From: Monarcha castaneiventris obscurior
Lineage: Eukaryota; Chordata; Aves; Passeriformes; Monarchidae
NCBI GenBank assembly: GCA_026261815.1
Contig: JAMPIT010000300.1
Span: forward strand, 2,022,501 to 2,086,500
Direction of reading: 5' to 3'
DNA length: 64,000 nucleotides
The first letter of the stretch is position 1. Each line of letters begins with the position of its first letter. The notes beneath the pieces are model-generated. The model was not told where the DNA came from. It made no database searches and saw only the letters and a program-made list of their open reading frames with translations. Below, in pieces: positions 47,001 through 59,005 of this stretch. Position numbers and translations under genes: made by a program.

Positions 47001-50000
47001 ACTGAGCCCACCCTGCTCACGGAGATGCAAACCCCCACATCCCTGGGTGCCCCAAGCACGTCAGGGTGGCACCGGGATCAGTGCCGGCTGTCCCCAGATG
47101 GGGTGGGATTGACCAGGACCCTGCTGTGCTGCCCAGCTCCCTCACAGCCCCTTTTGCCACAGGACAAGCAGCGAGTGCAGCAGCGAGGGCCGGAGCGAGG
47201 ACGAGGAGAGCCGGAGCCGGCTGATCGAGCGCATTGCCCAGAACGACACTGAGGGATATTCCACCGTGGAGGCCCCACGCGCCGAGGGCGCCCCGTTCAG
47301 CCTGCCAGCCCACCTGTACCCTGACGAGGTCCTGGATGACCTCACCATCTCCCCGTACGCCAGCTTCACGTCGCTGTCCGAGCCCCGGCCCACCGTGCTC
47401 AGTGGCTGGCTGGACAAGCTGTCCCCACAGGGGTACGTGGGGCACGCGTGGAATCACAGCAGCCTTGGGGGTGGGAGGGACCTTAAGGTCATCTCATTCC
47501 ACACCCTGCCCAGGACAGGGACACCTTCCGCTATCCCAGGTTGCTCCAAGCCCCATCCAACTGGCCTGGAGCAATTCCAAGCATGGGGCAGCCCCCAGAG
47601 GCAAAGCCCCCTTGGGTGAGGCTGGTGAGGAGGCTGCACTGGTCACTGTGCTCCCCTCGGAGGAGGGAGCTCTTGGGTACCCAGGTGTGCTGAGGAGGGA
47701 TCTGTGAGGGGGAATCATCCCCTTCCCAACAGTTTTTCTGCCGTCCCAACAGGAACTATGTCTTCCAGAGGCGCTACGTCCGTTTTGACGGGAAGAACCT
47801 GACGTACTTCAGCAGTGAGAAGGTACCAAGGGGCAGGGTGGGGCAGGGCAGGGCAGGGCAGGGCAGGGGGGCTGCACCTCGACACCACCTGGGGAGCTGC
47901 CACATCCCCTTTGCCTCCCCTTGGCCTTCTGGAAGGAGCCAGCAGTGCTGGAGTGGAGCAGCCGTGGCCCCAACACAGCCTCAGCCATAGGGAGCCCAGG
48001 ATAGCAAGGGTCCCTCTGCCAACAGGGAGCAGGAAAGGGAGGTTCCTGCCAGAAATAGGGTCCCAGCCATGGATCCACCCCTTCCTGAATCCCCAGCTCC
48101 CACCTGGCTGCCGGTGCCCGCAGGCTGTGCTGCGAGGTAGCACCAGCCGAGCACCCGGGGGATGTGGAGGGTGTGCCAGGTCATGGAGGTGCCCTGTGGG
48201 AAGGGCAAAGGGGGTAACCTTGCCTGGGGCTCGTTCCAGGAGCCCTATCCCAAGGGAGTGATCCCACTGTCTGTGATTGAGATGGCTCGTTCCACCAAGG
48301 ACAACAAGTTCCAGGTCATCACCAGCCATCGGATCTTTGTCTTCCGCGCCGAGAACGAGGGTGAGTGAAAATCTGGGTCAGGGCCCACCAGCCCTGAGGA
48401 ACCCAGCCCTGCCTCCCTTCTCCAGCCACAGACAGCTCTCACCCCAGCCCCAAAACATCCCCTGCCTGCCTTCTGGGTGCTGTGCTCCATGCCAGGGCTG
48501 TTGGGAAGGGCTCAGCCCCGCTCCCTCCTGCCTGGTCCCCAGCCCAGAGGAATGAGTGGTGCTCCACGCTGCAGAAGAAGGTGATGGAGCAGCGCCTGGT
48601 GGGGTCCCGGCCCCGGCCTGCCAACACCGCCCACTGCCAGAAGTCAGGAACCCTGGAGCTGAAGGGCCAGAAGTCCAAGGTTTTCGCAGCCCTGAGCCTT
48701 CCTGAGATGTGGCTGTACAAGAGTGAGCAGGTTTGTGGCCAGAGCAGACCCCGGATGGGATGAGAGGGATGGAGGGAGCTGAGCCAGGGCTGGTGCCAGA
48801 GGAAGAGCAGGGAGGAAAAGGGTGGGCAGGAAAAAGGGAATGGCAGAGCAGGAAGCTGGAGATCCTGCCCAGGGCAGCAGTGATGGGTACCAGGAGTGGA
48901 CATCCCTCCCAATCTCCTCACTGTCACCAAATTATCACCATGTCCAGCAGGCATTTTGGTCTTGGTCACACCAAACATCCCAATCCAACCCAGGACAGCT
49001 GGATCAGTGGCTACGGAATCAGCAGCAAACACGCCTGCTGCAAGGGGACTCATGGCGACAGCAGGGCACTGCCACCTCCCCGCTGCTGCTGCTGCCTGCA
49101 GAATGCCTCACTCCCTTCCTGCTGAATATTCTTAGCACCCCTGTTTTTATTTCCATCACCTCATTTCCAGGTTGCCCGCTGGGCACCACACAGCATCAGT
49201 GCTGAGGCGTTGGCTCAGGCTGATATTTGTTTTATGAGTGTCCCTGACTCAAATCCCCAAAAGAAAGGGACCTGGACAGCCGCATTTCAGGGGTTATGGG
49301 CAGAACCTGCCTTTCATCTGAAAGCATAATTTAATTGCAGGGTGCTTTATGTCAGACGAGATCTGGCTGAGAGAGTGGCAGGGGCTTGTCCAGGCAAAGC
49401 AGGGATGGGATGCTGGGGGTGGCTGCAGCCCCAACACCACAGGCATGCCTGGGATGGTGTGTTCAGAGCAGCAGAACCAACACGGTTGTCACTCTAACCA
49501 CAGTTCTTCAAAATGGGCATCGCCATGTGCTTCATCGAGATGCGCGGCTCCACCATCCGCGAGGCCAAGAGCCGCAGCTTCGAGCTCATCACCCCCTCCA
49601 AAACGTTCAGGTACCCCGGAGTCCGGGGAAAATGAGGAGGGAGGAGCGGCCGGGAGCTGGGCCTGGGGACTGGTTGCTGCCGTCCCCTGAGACCCGGCTG
49701 TGCTGGTGCTCCCAGCTTCGTGGCGGAGTCGGAGCGGGAGAAGCGGGAGTGGATGGAAGCGCTGCAGGAGGCCATCGCTGAGATGCTCTACGACTACGAG
49801 GTGGCAGAGAAGATCTGGTCCAACAAAGCCAACAAATACTGCGCCGACTGCTGGGCTCAGAGTCCCGACTGGGCATCCATCAACCTGTGCGTGGTCATCT
49901 GCAAGCAGTGTGCAGGTGGGACAGCCCGCAGCGGGCACAAGGGCATCCCGGGGGGTGTGGGCTGGGCCAGCCTGGGCAGGCAGGGTGCTGTCTGGGGTGT

Positions 50001-53000
50001 GGGCACACCTTGGGTCCCAGTTCCCCAGCAGGATCGGGGGATGCTGACTCTCCTGCTCCTGGCAGGGCAGCACCGCAGCCTGGGCTCCAACATTTCCAAG
50101 GTGCAAAGCCTGAAGCTGGACACCAGCGTCTGGTCCAATGAAATCGTGCAGGTGAGGCACTCAGGGCAGCCCATGGGGTGTTCGGGACCCAGGCTGCTCC
50201 TCTGTCAGGGCAGCAGCCCCACAGCCTCCATCAGGGTGCAGGAACACCGGGAATCCTGCTCCTCCCACTGGCCCTGGGGCTCGCCATGACCACGGGACTC
50301 TCCCACAGCTCTTCATCGTGCTGGGAAATGACAGAGCCAACCGGTTCTGGGCCGCTCGGCTCCCCGCCACCGAGGCCATCACCCCGGACAGCGGCGCCGA
50401 GCAGAGACGCGACTTCATCGCCCGCAAGTACCGAGAGGGACGGTACCGCCTGCCCCACCCTCACTACGCCACTCAGGAGGAGGTGCTCCAGGTAGGGGAC
50501 ACCTCGAGGTGCTGGGAGCCACCCCAGAGCTCCTGGTCTGAGGTGCCAGCACCTCCTGCCTGGCTGTGTGGGCTCACTCCCTCGTGCCAGGCAGATTTTG
50601 GGAGGTTGTGCCCTGGGTTGGCTGCCTTGGAGCAGCCCTGGGAGTGAGCTGGGGTCTGCATGAGCCAGGACGTGGGCCCTAAAGGTGCCTATTCCACCCC
50701 AGGCACTGTGCACTGCGGTGGCAGGACCAGCCCTGCTCAAGACCATCCTGCAGTTCTTCTCATCCTCGGAGGCTGCTCCGGCTGCTGACCCTGCTACCAG
50801 CGAGGTGGCCCCAGGGGCTGACCTTTGGTGGGGACCAGAGAGCAAAAGGCCCAGGAACCTTTCAGGTAACAAGGACCCTCAAGCCCCACCTGGCTGTGGT
50901 GGAAGAACTTCCTCTTTGCCGCTGGCCCTGCCCCTCCTAGCGTGCCCCATGGCTGGGGACAGTCAGGGTGTCAGGTGTGTGGCTCCCTGGGGGCCCGCCC
51001 TGTTTTAGGATGGGGCAAGGCATGGGGTTCCTCTGGAGTCCCTTTTCGGGGACCCCCATGCCTGCACACCCCGTTGCCCACAGCTGCATGGGTGGCATCT
51101 CCCTCTGGTACCCACAGTTTGGTGGGTGCCTGCTCCCACCCCCTCTCAGTGCTGTGTCCCACAGGGAGCCCTCGCGCGCGGGACCCCGGTCCAGAGGGCG
51201 TCTACAACGAGATCACGCAGCCAGTGACACACAGCGGGTACCTGTACCGGGCCACGGCCCCCCCGAAGCTCCCAGGGGCCAGGAAGAGCAAAGAGGGTGA
51301 GTGTGGGGAGCGTGGGAGGGCAGCCAGCGGGGTGCCCACCCCAGTGCCACTGACCCCCCATCCCCGCAGACTTCCAGCGCACGTGGTGCTCCCTGGAGAG
51401 AGCCCTGCTCTTCTTCGAGACCGAGAAATGCACTGAGCCCCTGGGCCACATTGACAGCGGGGATCTCATCTCCCTGGGGGTCAGCAGAGCCCACCAGGCG
51501 CTCACCAGCCCCGGCCCCACTGAAAGGTACCCCTAGCCATGCCCACGGTCATGCCCAGAGAGCCTGGGGCACACAGACAGCAGGGCCGGGCTCCCTGCTT
51601 GGTGCAGTGGGTGCTCCGGCTCTGGGGGCAGGGGCAGGGTTGCCCTCACGGGCTGGTTCATCCTCTGCAGGTTTCGCTTCACCCTCGAGCTCTTCCTCAC
51701 TGGGGAAAAAGTGCAGCAGCTGGGAACTGACGGGCCCGAAACGCTGCAAGCCTGGGCCAGCGCCATCGGCAAGGTGAGCCAGCCCCAGCCCTGGACACGT
51801 GGTGTGTCCCTGGGCTCTGTCCCTGTGGGATGCCTCCCAGCTCCCCATGCTCTTCACCGTCTTCCCTTTCCTGGGGCTCCCATGCTCCCTGGTGACCTGT
51901 CCCCATCCTCGTGGGGGTCAGCCCTCGGGGGTGGAGCCCTTTCTTCACCCTGCTCATCTCCTGTTCCATCCCACAGTGGTTCACCCCCGTGAGCTGCCAC
52001 TGCCTGCTGGGCTACGAGTTCCAGCGCGTGGGCCAGCTGCGCTACAAGTGCATGCTGAACCCCGAGTGCTGGCAGCAGGCCTTCTTCATCCTGCAGAAGG
52101 GCCACCTCTTCATCTGCCCCGCTGAGGAGGACAGGGCCGAGGACAGCATCAACCTGCGGCGGCTGCAGGAGCTCAGTGAGTGCCGTGCCACAGCCCCGGA
52201 CAGGCACCACAGCGGCGTGGCCGTGCGTGGCTCTGACCCCTCAGCTTCTCGCCTCGATGCAGGTTTGGTTCCCCCCACGGAAACCCCGGAGAAGAAGGAG
52301 CTGCTGATCCTGGTGGAGATGGGGAGGTGAGTCCTGGCCGTGGGGATGGTGGGGAATGAGCCAAGCAACCTCGGCATGCTGCCCAGGGCTAAGGCACTGC
52401 TGATCCCAAATCCATGGTGGGGATGTCACTGGGACAGCAGGGCTGTGACCAAGGGCCTTGCAGAGGTGTTTGGATGGGGCAGGGTGTCCCTCAGCTCAGC
52501 CTGGCTGGTCCTCGCTCCCTGTGGCAGGCAGGAGGGGATAACCTGCCCCTGTGACCACCCTCATTCCCTCTTTTCTGCCCTTGTTGTTCTCAGGACGTTT
52601 TACCTGCAGGGCTTGTCGCGGGCGGACTCAGCAGCGTGGTACAGTGACATCCAGGCATCCGCGGGGGGCCGGGGCAATGCTCTGAGGGACCAGCAGCTGA
52701 GCCGGGCGGACATCCCCATCATCGTGGACTCCTGCATCGCCTTCATCACCCAGTACGGTGAGCCCAGCACCCTCCGACACCTCGGGATGGCCGATGGATC
52801 CAGGCAGGAGGCACCACTCCGGGGCCACCAGCTCCATGAGGCATTCTCTGAGCAGGACCGGGCCCCTGTGACCCCATGTCCCTGTCCCAGGGCTGCGGCA
52901 CGAGGGGATTTACCGCAAGAACGGCGCCAAGTCCCGGATCAAGGTACTGATGGAGGAGTTCCGGCGGGATGCCCGCAACGTCAAGCTGCGCATCAGCGAC

Positions 53001-56000
53001 AACTTCATCGAGGACGTCACTGACGTGCTGAAGAGGTTCTTCCGGGAGCTGGAAGATCCCATCTTCACCCTGGAGCTGCACCCACAGTGGAAGGAGGCCG
53101 CAGGTACCTCCTTCACCCAGCCCTGCTCTGCACTGGGTTCCCTGAGGCCAGTGTCCCTCTGGATGGGATCCTGGTGCCAGCCTTGGTGCCATGTCGCCTC
53201 TGCATCTGCTGGGTTCAGGCAGGATCTGGTTTTCCTCCCTCCAGAAATCCCCTCGAAGCCGCAGCGCTTGGAGCGGTACAAGGAGCTCATCCATCGCCTG
53301 CCTCGCCTCAACCACAAGACCCTGGCTGCGCTCATCGGGCACCTCTACCGGTCAGTGGGGACCTCCCCGCAGGGTCCCCTGGTCCAGCCAGCATTGAGGG
53401 GTCTCCCTGCTGCCCAGGGAATGCTGGCTCCTATCCCTAAGAGACGGAGAGGGCCCCATGCCCGTGCCCTGCTCCACCAGCCCCACAGCTGGAACATGTC
53501 TGGGACACCTTGAACATTCCCAAAGTCATCCTGCAGCGAGGAGTGAGAGGAGGTTTGGGACTAGGGAACACCACCCTGTAGGATGTAAATGTCACCCAGT
53601 GCCCCAAAAAGACGGAAAACACTCAATTCCCATCCCTGAGTCAGAGTTTGAGGTAGCACTGTTGTCTGGTTTGATGGCAGCGGGAAGTTCTCAAAACAGG
53701 AACTGCCCAGTTTGAAATTCCCACTGCTGAGGGGCTGGGACCTCCACGCTGTTTCTCAGGGGAGAATGAGGCAGTTTGTAGAGGAGGTTTGTATGAGGCA
53801 GAGGAAGGCGGCCGGGGCTGAAACCCCACCCTGAGCGGGACCAGCCCCTCACCTTTGTGCTCCTCGTGCCAGGGTGCAGAAATGCGCAGACCTCAACCAG
53901 ATGAGCACCAAGAACCTGTCGCTGCTCTTCGCACCCAGCCTCTTCCAGACGGACGGCAAAGGGGAGCACGAGGTCAAGGTGATGGAGGATCTCATCGACA
54001 ACTACGTCAGCATCTTCAATGTGAGCAGGGTCCTGCAGCCCCCTCCGTGCTGGGTCTGATGCAGACCCCCTTGGATGCCCCCACACTGCCCACCTCTGCC
54101 TCCCCCTGCATCCCTTCATCCCGGCCCTGTGTCCTCAAGCCGTATCCCGCTCCCCAGTGACCCTGTGCACCCTTCCTCTGGCAGATTGATGAGGATCAGG
54201 TATCCCAGATGGATCTGGAGAACAGCCTGATCACCACTTGGAAGGACACCCAGGTACTGGGGATGTGCTTGCTGGCCCCCACCACATCAGGGCACCCTGG
54301 GCTGGGGGGACTGGCTGGAGGATGGGGACACCCCCAGCTGCCCACCCCGAGTCCCCACTGTCCCATATCTGCATCTGGGAAAGGACCTTCCCCCTCTTAT
54401 CTCCCCTGTGCCCATCACCTTGAGCCTCCTGCCCAGGGGAGAAGCAGCCCCAGCTTCCCGGGACACCACCTCCAGCCCCTGGGAAGATGGGATGTGCTCA
54501 GCACCCACACCGGCGTCGCACCAACACCACCCACTGTCCCCGCAGCTCTCCCAGGCAGGGGACCTCATCATCGAGGTTTACCTGGAGCAGAAGGTGCCCG
54601 ACTGCTGCATCACCCTGAAGGTGAGTCCCAAAGCAGGGCTGTGCCAGCAGGAGTGAGGAGGGACGCAGGCTCCCGGCGGCCCTGGGACCCATCCCACACC
54701 ACCCACTGCAGCTCCCCGTGTGTCCGGCCCCAGGTGTCCCCCTCGATGACAGCAGAGGAACTGACCAACCAGGTGCTGGAGATGCGCAACGTGGCCGCCA
54801 GCCTGGACATCTGGCTGACCTTCGAGGCGCTGGAGAACGGGGAGCTGGGTGAGCACAGCGGGATGGCCCAGGGGGAGGCTCCTGGCATGGCCAGGCTGCT
54901 GAGGGGGAGGTGTGGGGTACAGGGGGTGGCTGTCTGCTGGTGGCAGGGGGGACAGGAACTGGCACAGGGAAGGGGACACAATGGTGAGGGTGTCCCTGTG
55001 TCCCCAGAGCGGCCCCTGCACCCCAAGGAGAAGGTGCTGGAGCAGGCTCTGCAGTGGTGCAAGCTCCCGGAGCCCAGCGCCGCATACCTGCTGGTGAGGA
55101 AGGTGCCCATCGGCGAGGGCAGCTGTCTCTTCACGGGTAAGGAGGGCACAAAGGTTCTCAGCCCCTCGGCGTGTCCCCAGAGGGATCAGCTCTGCCTGAG
55201 CTTCCCCTTGCCCTGCTCACCGCCCTGCAGCCCCAAGACCCAGAGTGCGATCCCCCTGCAATCCCCCCCTGCCAGCCCGCCTGACCCTCATCTCCCCACA
55301 CTGGGCAGGAGCCAAGCGTGAGACCCCCAAGTGTGGGCTGCTGAAATGCCGTGAGGAGCCCCCCAAGCTGCTGGGGAGCAAGTTCCAGGAGCGTTACTTC
55401 GTCATCCGGGATCGGAGGCTGCTGCTGCTCAAGGAGAAGAGGGTACCCGGGGGATGCCGTGGGATGGGCCCGAGCCCCGAGGGTGGGAGGAGAGGCAGGG
55501 AGGAGGAGCCTGGGGACAGCAGCGACACAGTCCTGGCTGTCCTCCTGGCAGGGAGGCTGGCACCAAGCCGGGCTGACCGGCTGGATCTCCTTTCCCAGAG
55601 TGCCAAGCCGGAGCGTGAGTGGCCCCTGGACGCAGCCAAGGTTTACATGGGCATTAGGAAGAAGCTGAAGCCACCAGCTCAGTAAGTGGGACCTTCCCAG
55701 CCGTGGCACTGGGGCAGATATCCATCCCTCAGTCCCTGCTCCTGGCACCCAAACCCAGCTGCTGCGGTGCACCAGGCTCCACCTGGACCCAAAGCCTGTG
55801 CCCACAGGGCGAGCTCAGCCCCCTGCCCCACTGCCCACAGCCCCCGGGCTGTGTCTGAGCTTGGCAGTGCTGCCCCACAGCCTTGTGTTCCTTTCCAGGT
55901 GGGGTTTCACACTGACCCTGGACAAGCAGCAGCTGTGAGTACCTTCCCCTGCTGCCCTGGGGCTGCGGGAGGTCGAGATCTGTCCCAAATTTCAGTGGGA

Positions 56001-58194
56001 GTGGGACAGCCAGGGGCAGTGCTACAGGGCCCGGGGGTCAGGGCAGAGCTGGGACACTTGGGAGGCAGAGGGGTGGGGCCACATTGTCCCTGGCACAAGG
56101 CGGCAGCCAGGCTCCAGGGGCCACCCGTGTCTGTGCCACACAGCCTCCCTGCCTCCCCACCCACACCAGCACCCCTGGGTGCCCACAGAGCCTCACCTTG
56201 CCCTAAAGCAGCAATTTGGGCATGCAGAGATTTCCAGAGGTGCAGCCCCATGGGGTGTAGATGAACCTGAGAGCCCCAGGCTCACAGGCAAGGTGACAAG
56301 GAGACACGGCCCCCACTGTGCCCACTCCCTGGCAGCTTCTCCGCTGGTTCCTCTGCAGGTACCTGGTGTGCTCGGGCCAGGCTGAGCTGTGGGACTGGAC
56401 CACCAGCATCCTCAAGGCTCAGGTGGGTGCAGGCTGGTCGTGCCACCCAGCTGGGCAGGGCTGGGGCGGGGCTGGCAGGGCATGACCCCCATCCCCCCCC
56501 CGTCCCTGTGCACAGCACGACGACCTGCGCCCCGTGGTCCTGCGCCGACGCTCCTCTTCCGACCTCGCCAAGCAGAAATTCGGGACAATGCCGCTGGTGC
56601 CCCTGCACGGGGACAGCACTGATGCCACCATGCTCTCTGCCAACCAGACCCTGGTAAAGCCCCTGCCGCTCCCCCTGCCCACGGGTGCTCCTGCGCCCAT
56701 CCTGGTCCTTGTACCCATCCCAAGACCCTGTGCCCACCCCAGGGCTGGAGAGGCTGGTGCATTGGTGTGTGTGCTGTGTGTGCTGTGTGCCATGCTCGTG
56801 TCTGTGCCTGTGTCTGTGCCCGTGTCCGTGCCCATGTCCGTGTCCATGGCAGCTCTCCGTGCGTGCAGGCTCCTGCACCCCCCTGCCCCTCCCCTGCCTG
56901 CCCAGGCCCCCGTGGCCCTGCTCTGTGCTCTCCGTGCTCACCCCTGTCCGTCTCCTCTGTTTCTAGCGCCGCCTGCACACGCGAAGGACTTTGTCCATGT
57001 TCTTTGTAAGTACCTGCACGCTTTGCACTGTGCCAGGGCTCACTGCGGCACCCCACAGGCACTCGGAGATGAGCCCACGTTGCGTGGCAGGCGAGGGGGT
57101 GCCCACTGCTCTGCGTGTTCCCTACCTGGGGATGTGGGTCCCTGCACGGTCCCAGTGTGGGCAAGCAAGACCACACCAGTCCAGCCCAGTTCCCAGAGCC
57201 TCTCCTGCTGGGCACACAGGGGATCAATGGATGAAGTGTGAGGGAATGGGTTCAGGTGTGCCTTGTCACCAGGTTATTTCCAAAAAGGCCACCTGGCTGG
57301 CCTTCATCTCACCTGACTTTGTGCTCTGCATGGCATCCATGTGCCCACCCCACCCCAGAACCGTCTGCCAAGGGGTGCTGGGCTGGTGGCATGGACCATG
57401 CCTGGGCAGGGACCAAAACTCTCCCCCTTCCTCAGCAATGGGGAAGAAAGGGCAGCAGTGCCTGAGCCCAGGGACCTGGGGGAGGGTGGGTACCCTGCAG
57501 GTCTCAGCCCCAGGGTGAGGGACAAGGACCTCGAGGCAGCACAGGGAGGGCAGGGTGAGGGGGCATGGAGGGATACAGCTGAGCTGTGTGGACAGTGTCC
57601 CTCACCCTGACCCCCTGCCCTCCCCAGCCCATGAAGATCCACCAGGATTCCCTGGAGGAGCAGCAGGAGAAGGAGGCAGACGCTGATCCTGTCTACGAGG
57701 AGGTGGGGAACTTCCCTGAGCTGGCGGCACTGGAGCTGGGGCAGGGGCTGCTGGCAGAGCTGGTGGCCGTGCCCCCCGTGGACAGGTCCAAGAAGCCGTC
57801 CCCATTCCCTGAGCAGCCCCCAGCCACCGCCCTGCGCTCCTCGCTGCCCGCCAGCCCGGCCCACAGGGTGACAGGTCCCTCTGTCACCAAAGCCGTGTCC
57901 CTCGAAAGGGGCTTGAACCTGGAGAGCAGCAAAGCTCCAACCCCGGGGCTCAGACCCACCAAAACATCCTCTCTGGAGAGGAACGTGGAGCCTTCCCTGG
58001 TGCTGGGCAGGGACTGGGAGCAGGCAGCCACACCGGGGAGCAGCCCCACGGCAGAGACCTCCCTGGAGCTGCCCAGGAAGAGGAGCTTGCAGCCTCCCTC
58101 ACCCATCAGTGACAAACTCATCCAGGAGCTCAGCAGTGTCATCCTCAGGAAGAGCGATGGCCAACCCCCAGGGCCAGGCCAGCCAGTGACGTGA
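41080..58194 (+). CDS. ARAP3: ARAP3: Arf-GAP/Rho-GAP with SAM, ankyrin-type naming and PH domains, 33 coding exons
   Basis: A PI(3,4,5)P3-regulated GAP for Arf6 and for RhoA (the latter Rap-stimulated), acting at the plasma membrane in cell spreading and in endothelial and leukocyte function (family knowledge). Exons: 41080-42143, 42746-42804, 43080-43153, 43594-43664, 47163-47432, 47753-47822, 48240-48360, 48543-48730, 49504-49610, 49716-49915, 50066-50151, 50309-50491, 50703-50865, 51165-51296, 51370-51526, 51671-51773, 51977-52175, 52263-52326, 52594-52757, 52891-53103, 53245-53350, 53873-54020, 54185-54253, 54546-54620, 54734-54848, 55008-55136, 55309-55442, 55599-55681, 55899-55934, 56359-56422, 56516-56653, 56967-57005, 57628-58194. 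All joins are GT-AG and in frame, giving 1796 aa. Domains (residues): SAM 8-70; KPVPKPR 135-141; PH1 about 500-598; PH2 611-700; ArfGAP with zinc cysteines 717, 720, 737, 740 and Arg745 (GQHRSLG); PH3 908-1016; PH4 1025-1140; RhoGAP 1143-1320 with Arg1167 (GIYRKNG); RA 1338-1430; PH5 1452-1549. SSSDLAKQKFGTMP and RRTLSMFFPMK identify ARAP3 rather than ARAP1 or ARAP2. It is longer than human ARAP3 (1544), mainly in the 355-codon first exon. Confidence 0.96.
43205..43475 (+). mobile_element. CR1-type LINE fragment inside an ARAP3 intron
   Basis: Same subfamily as 395-705. It lies between ARAP3 coding exons 3 and 4, in the sense orientation, and ends gtcccttccagctcagga and gattctgtggttctgtgc. 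Confidence 0.8.
43665..47162 (+). other. Largest ARAP3 intron (3.5 kb); no nested gene recognised
   Basis: This intron separates the N-terminal linker exons from the exon that begins PH1. It contains several frames of 250-300 codons (for example 44588-45463 and 45978-46880) with no start context, domain or homologous motif; I read them as chance. A part near 46290-46480 faintly resembles old minus-strand CR1 sequence. Confidence 0.55.
47445..47592 (-). mobile_element. CR1 3'-end fragment inside an ARAP3 intron, minus orientation
   Basis: The sequence ggaatcacagcagccttggg, then agggaccttaaggtcatctc and ctatcccaggttgctccaag, lies in the 320-bp intron that splits PH1, antisense to ARAP3. It makes up nearly half of that intron. 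Confidence 0.8.
47832..47872. repeat. (GGGCA)n microsatellite in an ARAP3 intron
   Basis: About six tandem gggca units lie just after the donor of the exon ending at 47822. Confidence 0.9.
56755..56862. repeat. GTGTCTGTGCCC / GTGTCCGTGCCC short tandem repeat in an ARAP3 intron
   Basis: Tandem 6- and 12-base units (gtgtctgtgccc, gtgtccgtgccc, catgtccgtg) lie in the intron between exons 31 and 32, next to a tgtgtgctg run. Confidence 0.75.
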
Positions 58195-58768
58195 CCCGCT
58201 GTGCCAAAGGGGTGGCCACTGACCTGGGTCTCAAGTCGTGGCAGCGATGATGGGTACCCCACACTCCCACATCATGGAACCCCCACCCTCCTCCTCCTCC
58301 TCATCCCGGAGCCGGGCTGGGATCAGGAACCAAAGGGACAAGTGGGGACCAGGATGTTGGGCCATGGTACCCCCTCGTGGGAGGGCTGGGGCTGCTGCCA
58401 CGTGTGCTCTTGCTCGTGGGTGGCACATCTGTCATCAAGCCCAGCGCCGAGGGACGCAAGAAAAGCAGGAACGTGGTGCCTGAATGCTTTGGCAGCACAG
58501 CACCATGCCAGGCAGGGGGCATGGGGTGCCTGCCAGCACAGGGGAACACAGCGTGTCCCCCCTCCATCACCGGGCCCACAGGGCAAGGCCAGGACACCCG
58601 AGCCATCTTCCCCCTTCCCTTCTGGCATCCCCTGTGGCATATTTTGGGGGGAAAGAGGGAGCAGCAGGAACAGGGCTGGCCATGTGTGCCCGGCGTGTGG
58701 TCCTGGCAATGGAGGGCAGCCCCTCCTCACCGAGGGTGTTTGTACATATTCCTGCCACCAGCAGGGAG

Positions 58769-58784
58769 AAATAAACGTTTATTT
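58769..58784. terminator. Palindromic bidirectional poly(A) signal shared by ARAP3 (+) and the PAR gene (-)
   Basis: The 16-bp perfect palindrome AAATAAACGTTTATTT places AATAAA on the + strand at 58770-58775 (576 bases after the ARAP3 stop) and AATAAA on the - strand at 58783-58778 (223 bases after the PAR stop). The two genes therefore converge on one signal and their transcripts should end within tens of bases of each other, possibly overlapping. Confidence 0.75.
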
Positions 58785-59005
58785 GTACTCTGGAGGGCTT
58801 GGTCACTGCAGGAGGGGCAGCAAGGGGTGCCAGGCTCTGGCAGGTGGGGGGATCGGGGTGCCAGGCACCCAGCTGGGGGACACGTGGGATTGGGCAGTGC
58901 TGGTGTCATCAGAGGAGCAAAACTGAGGCAAAATCCTCGTGAACCTCAGATTCAGGTGGGATTTTCCACCCAAGTCTATTGCCAGCCCTTCGTGGCGGGC
59001 ACGCT

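Noticed and set aside
41080..58194. ARAP1 as identity of the large GAP gene, given the adjacent STARD10-like gene
   Set aside because: SPYASF before PH1, SSSDLAKQKFGTMP, SANQTL and RRTLSMFFPMK match ARAP3, and FCHSD1 lies downstream as in the ARAP3 locus.
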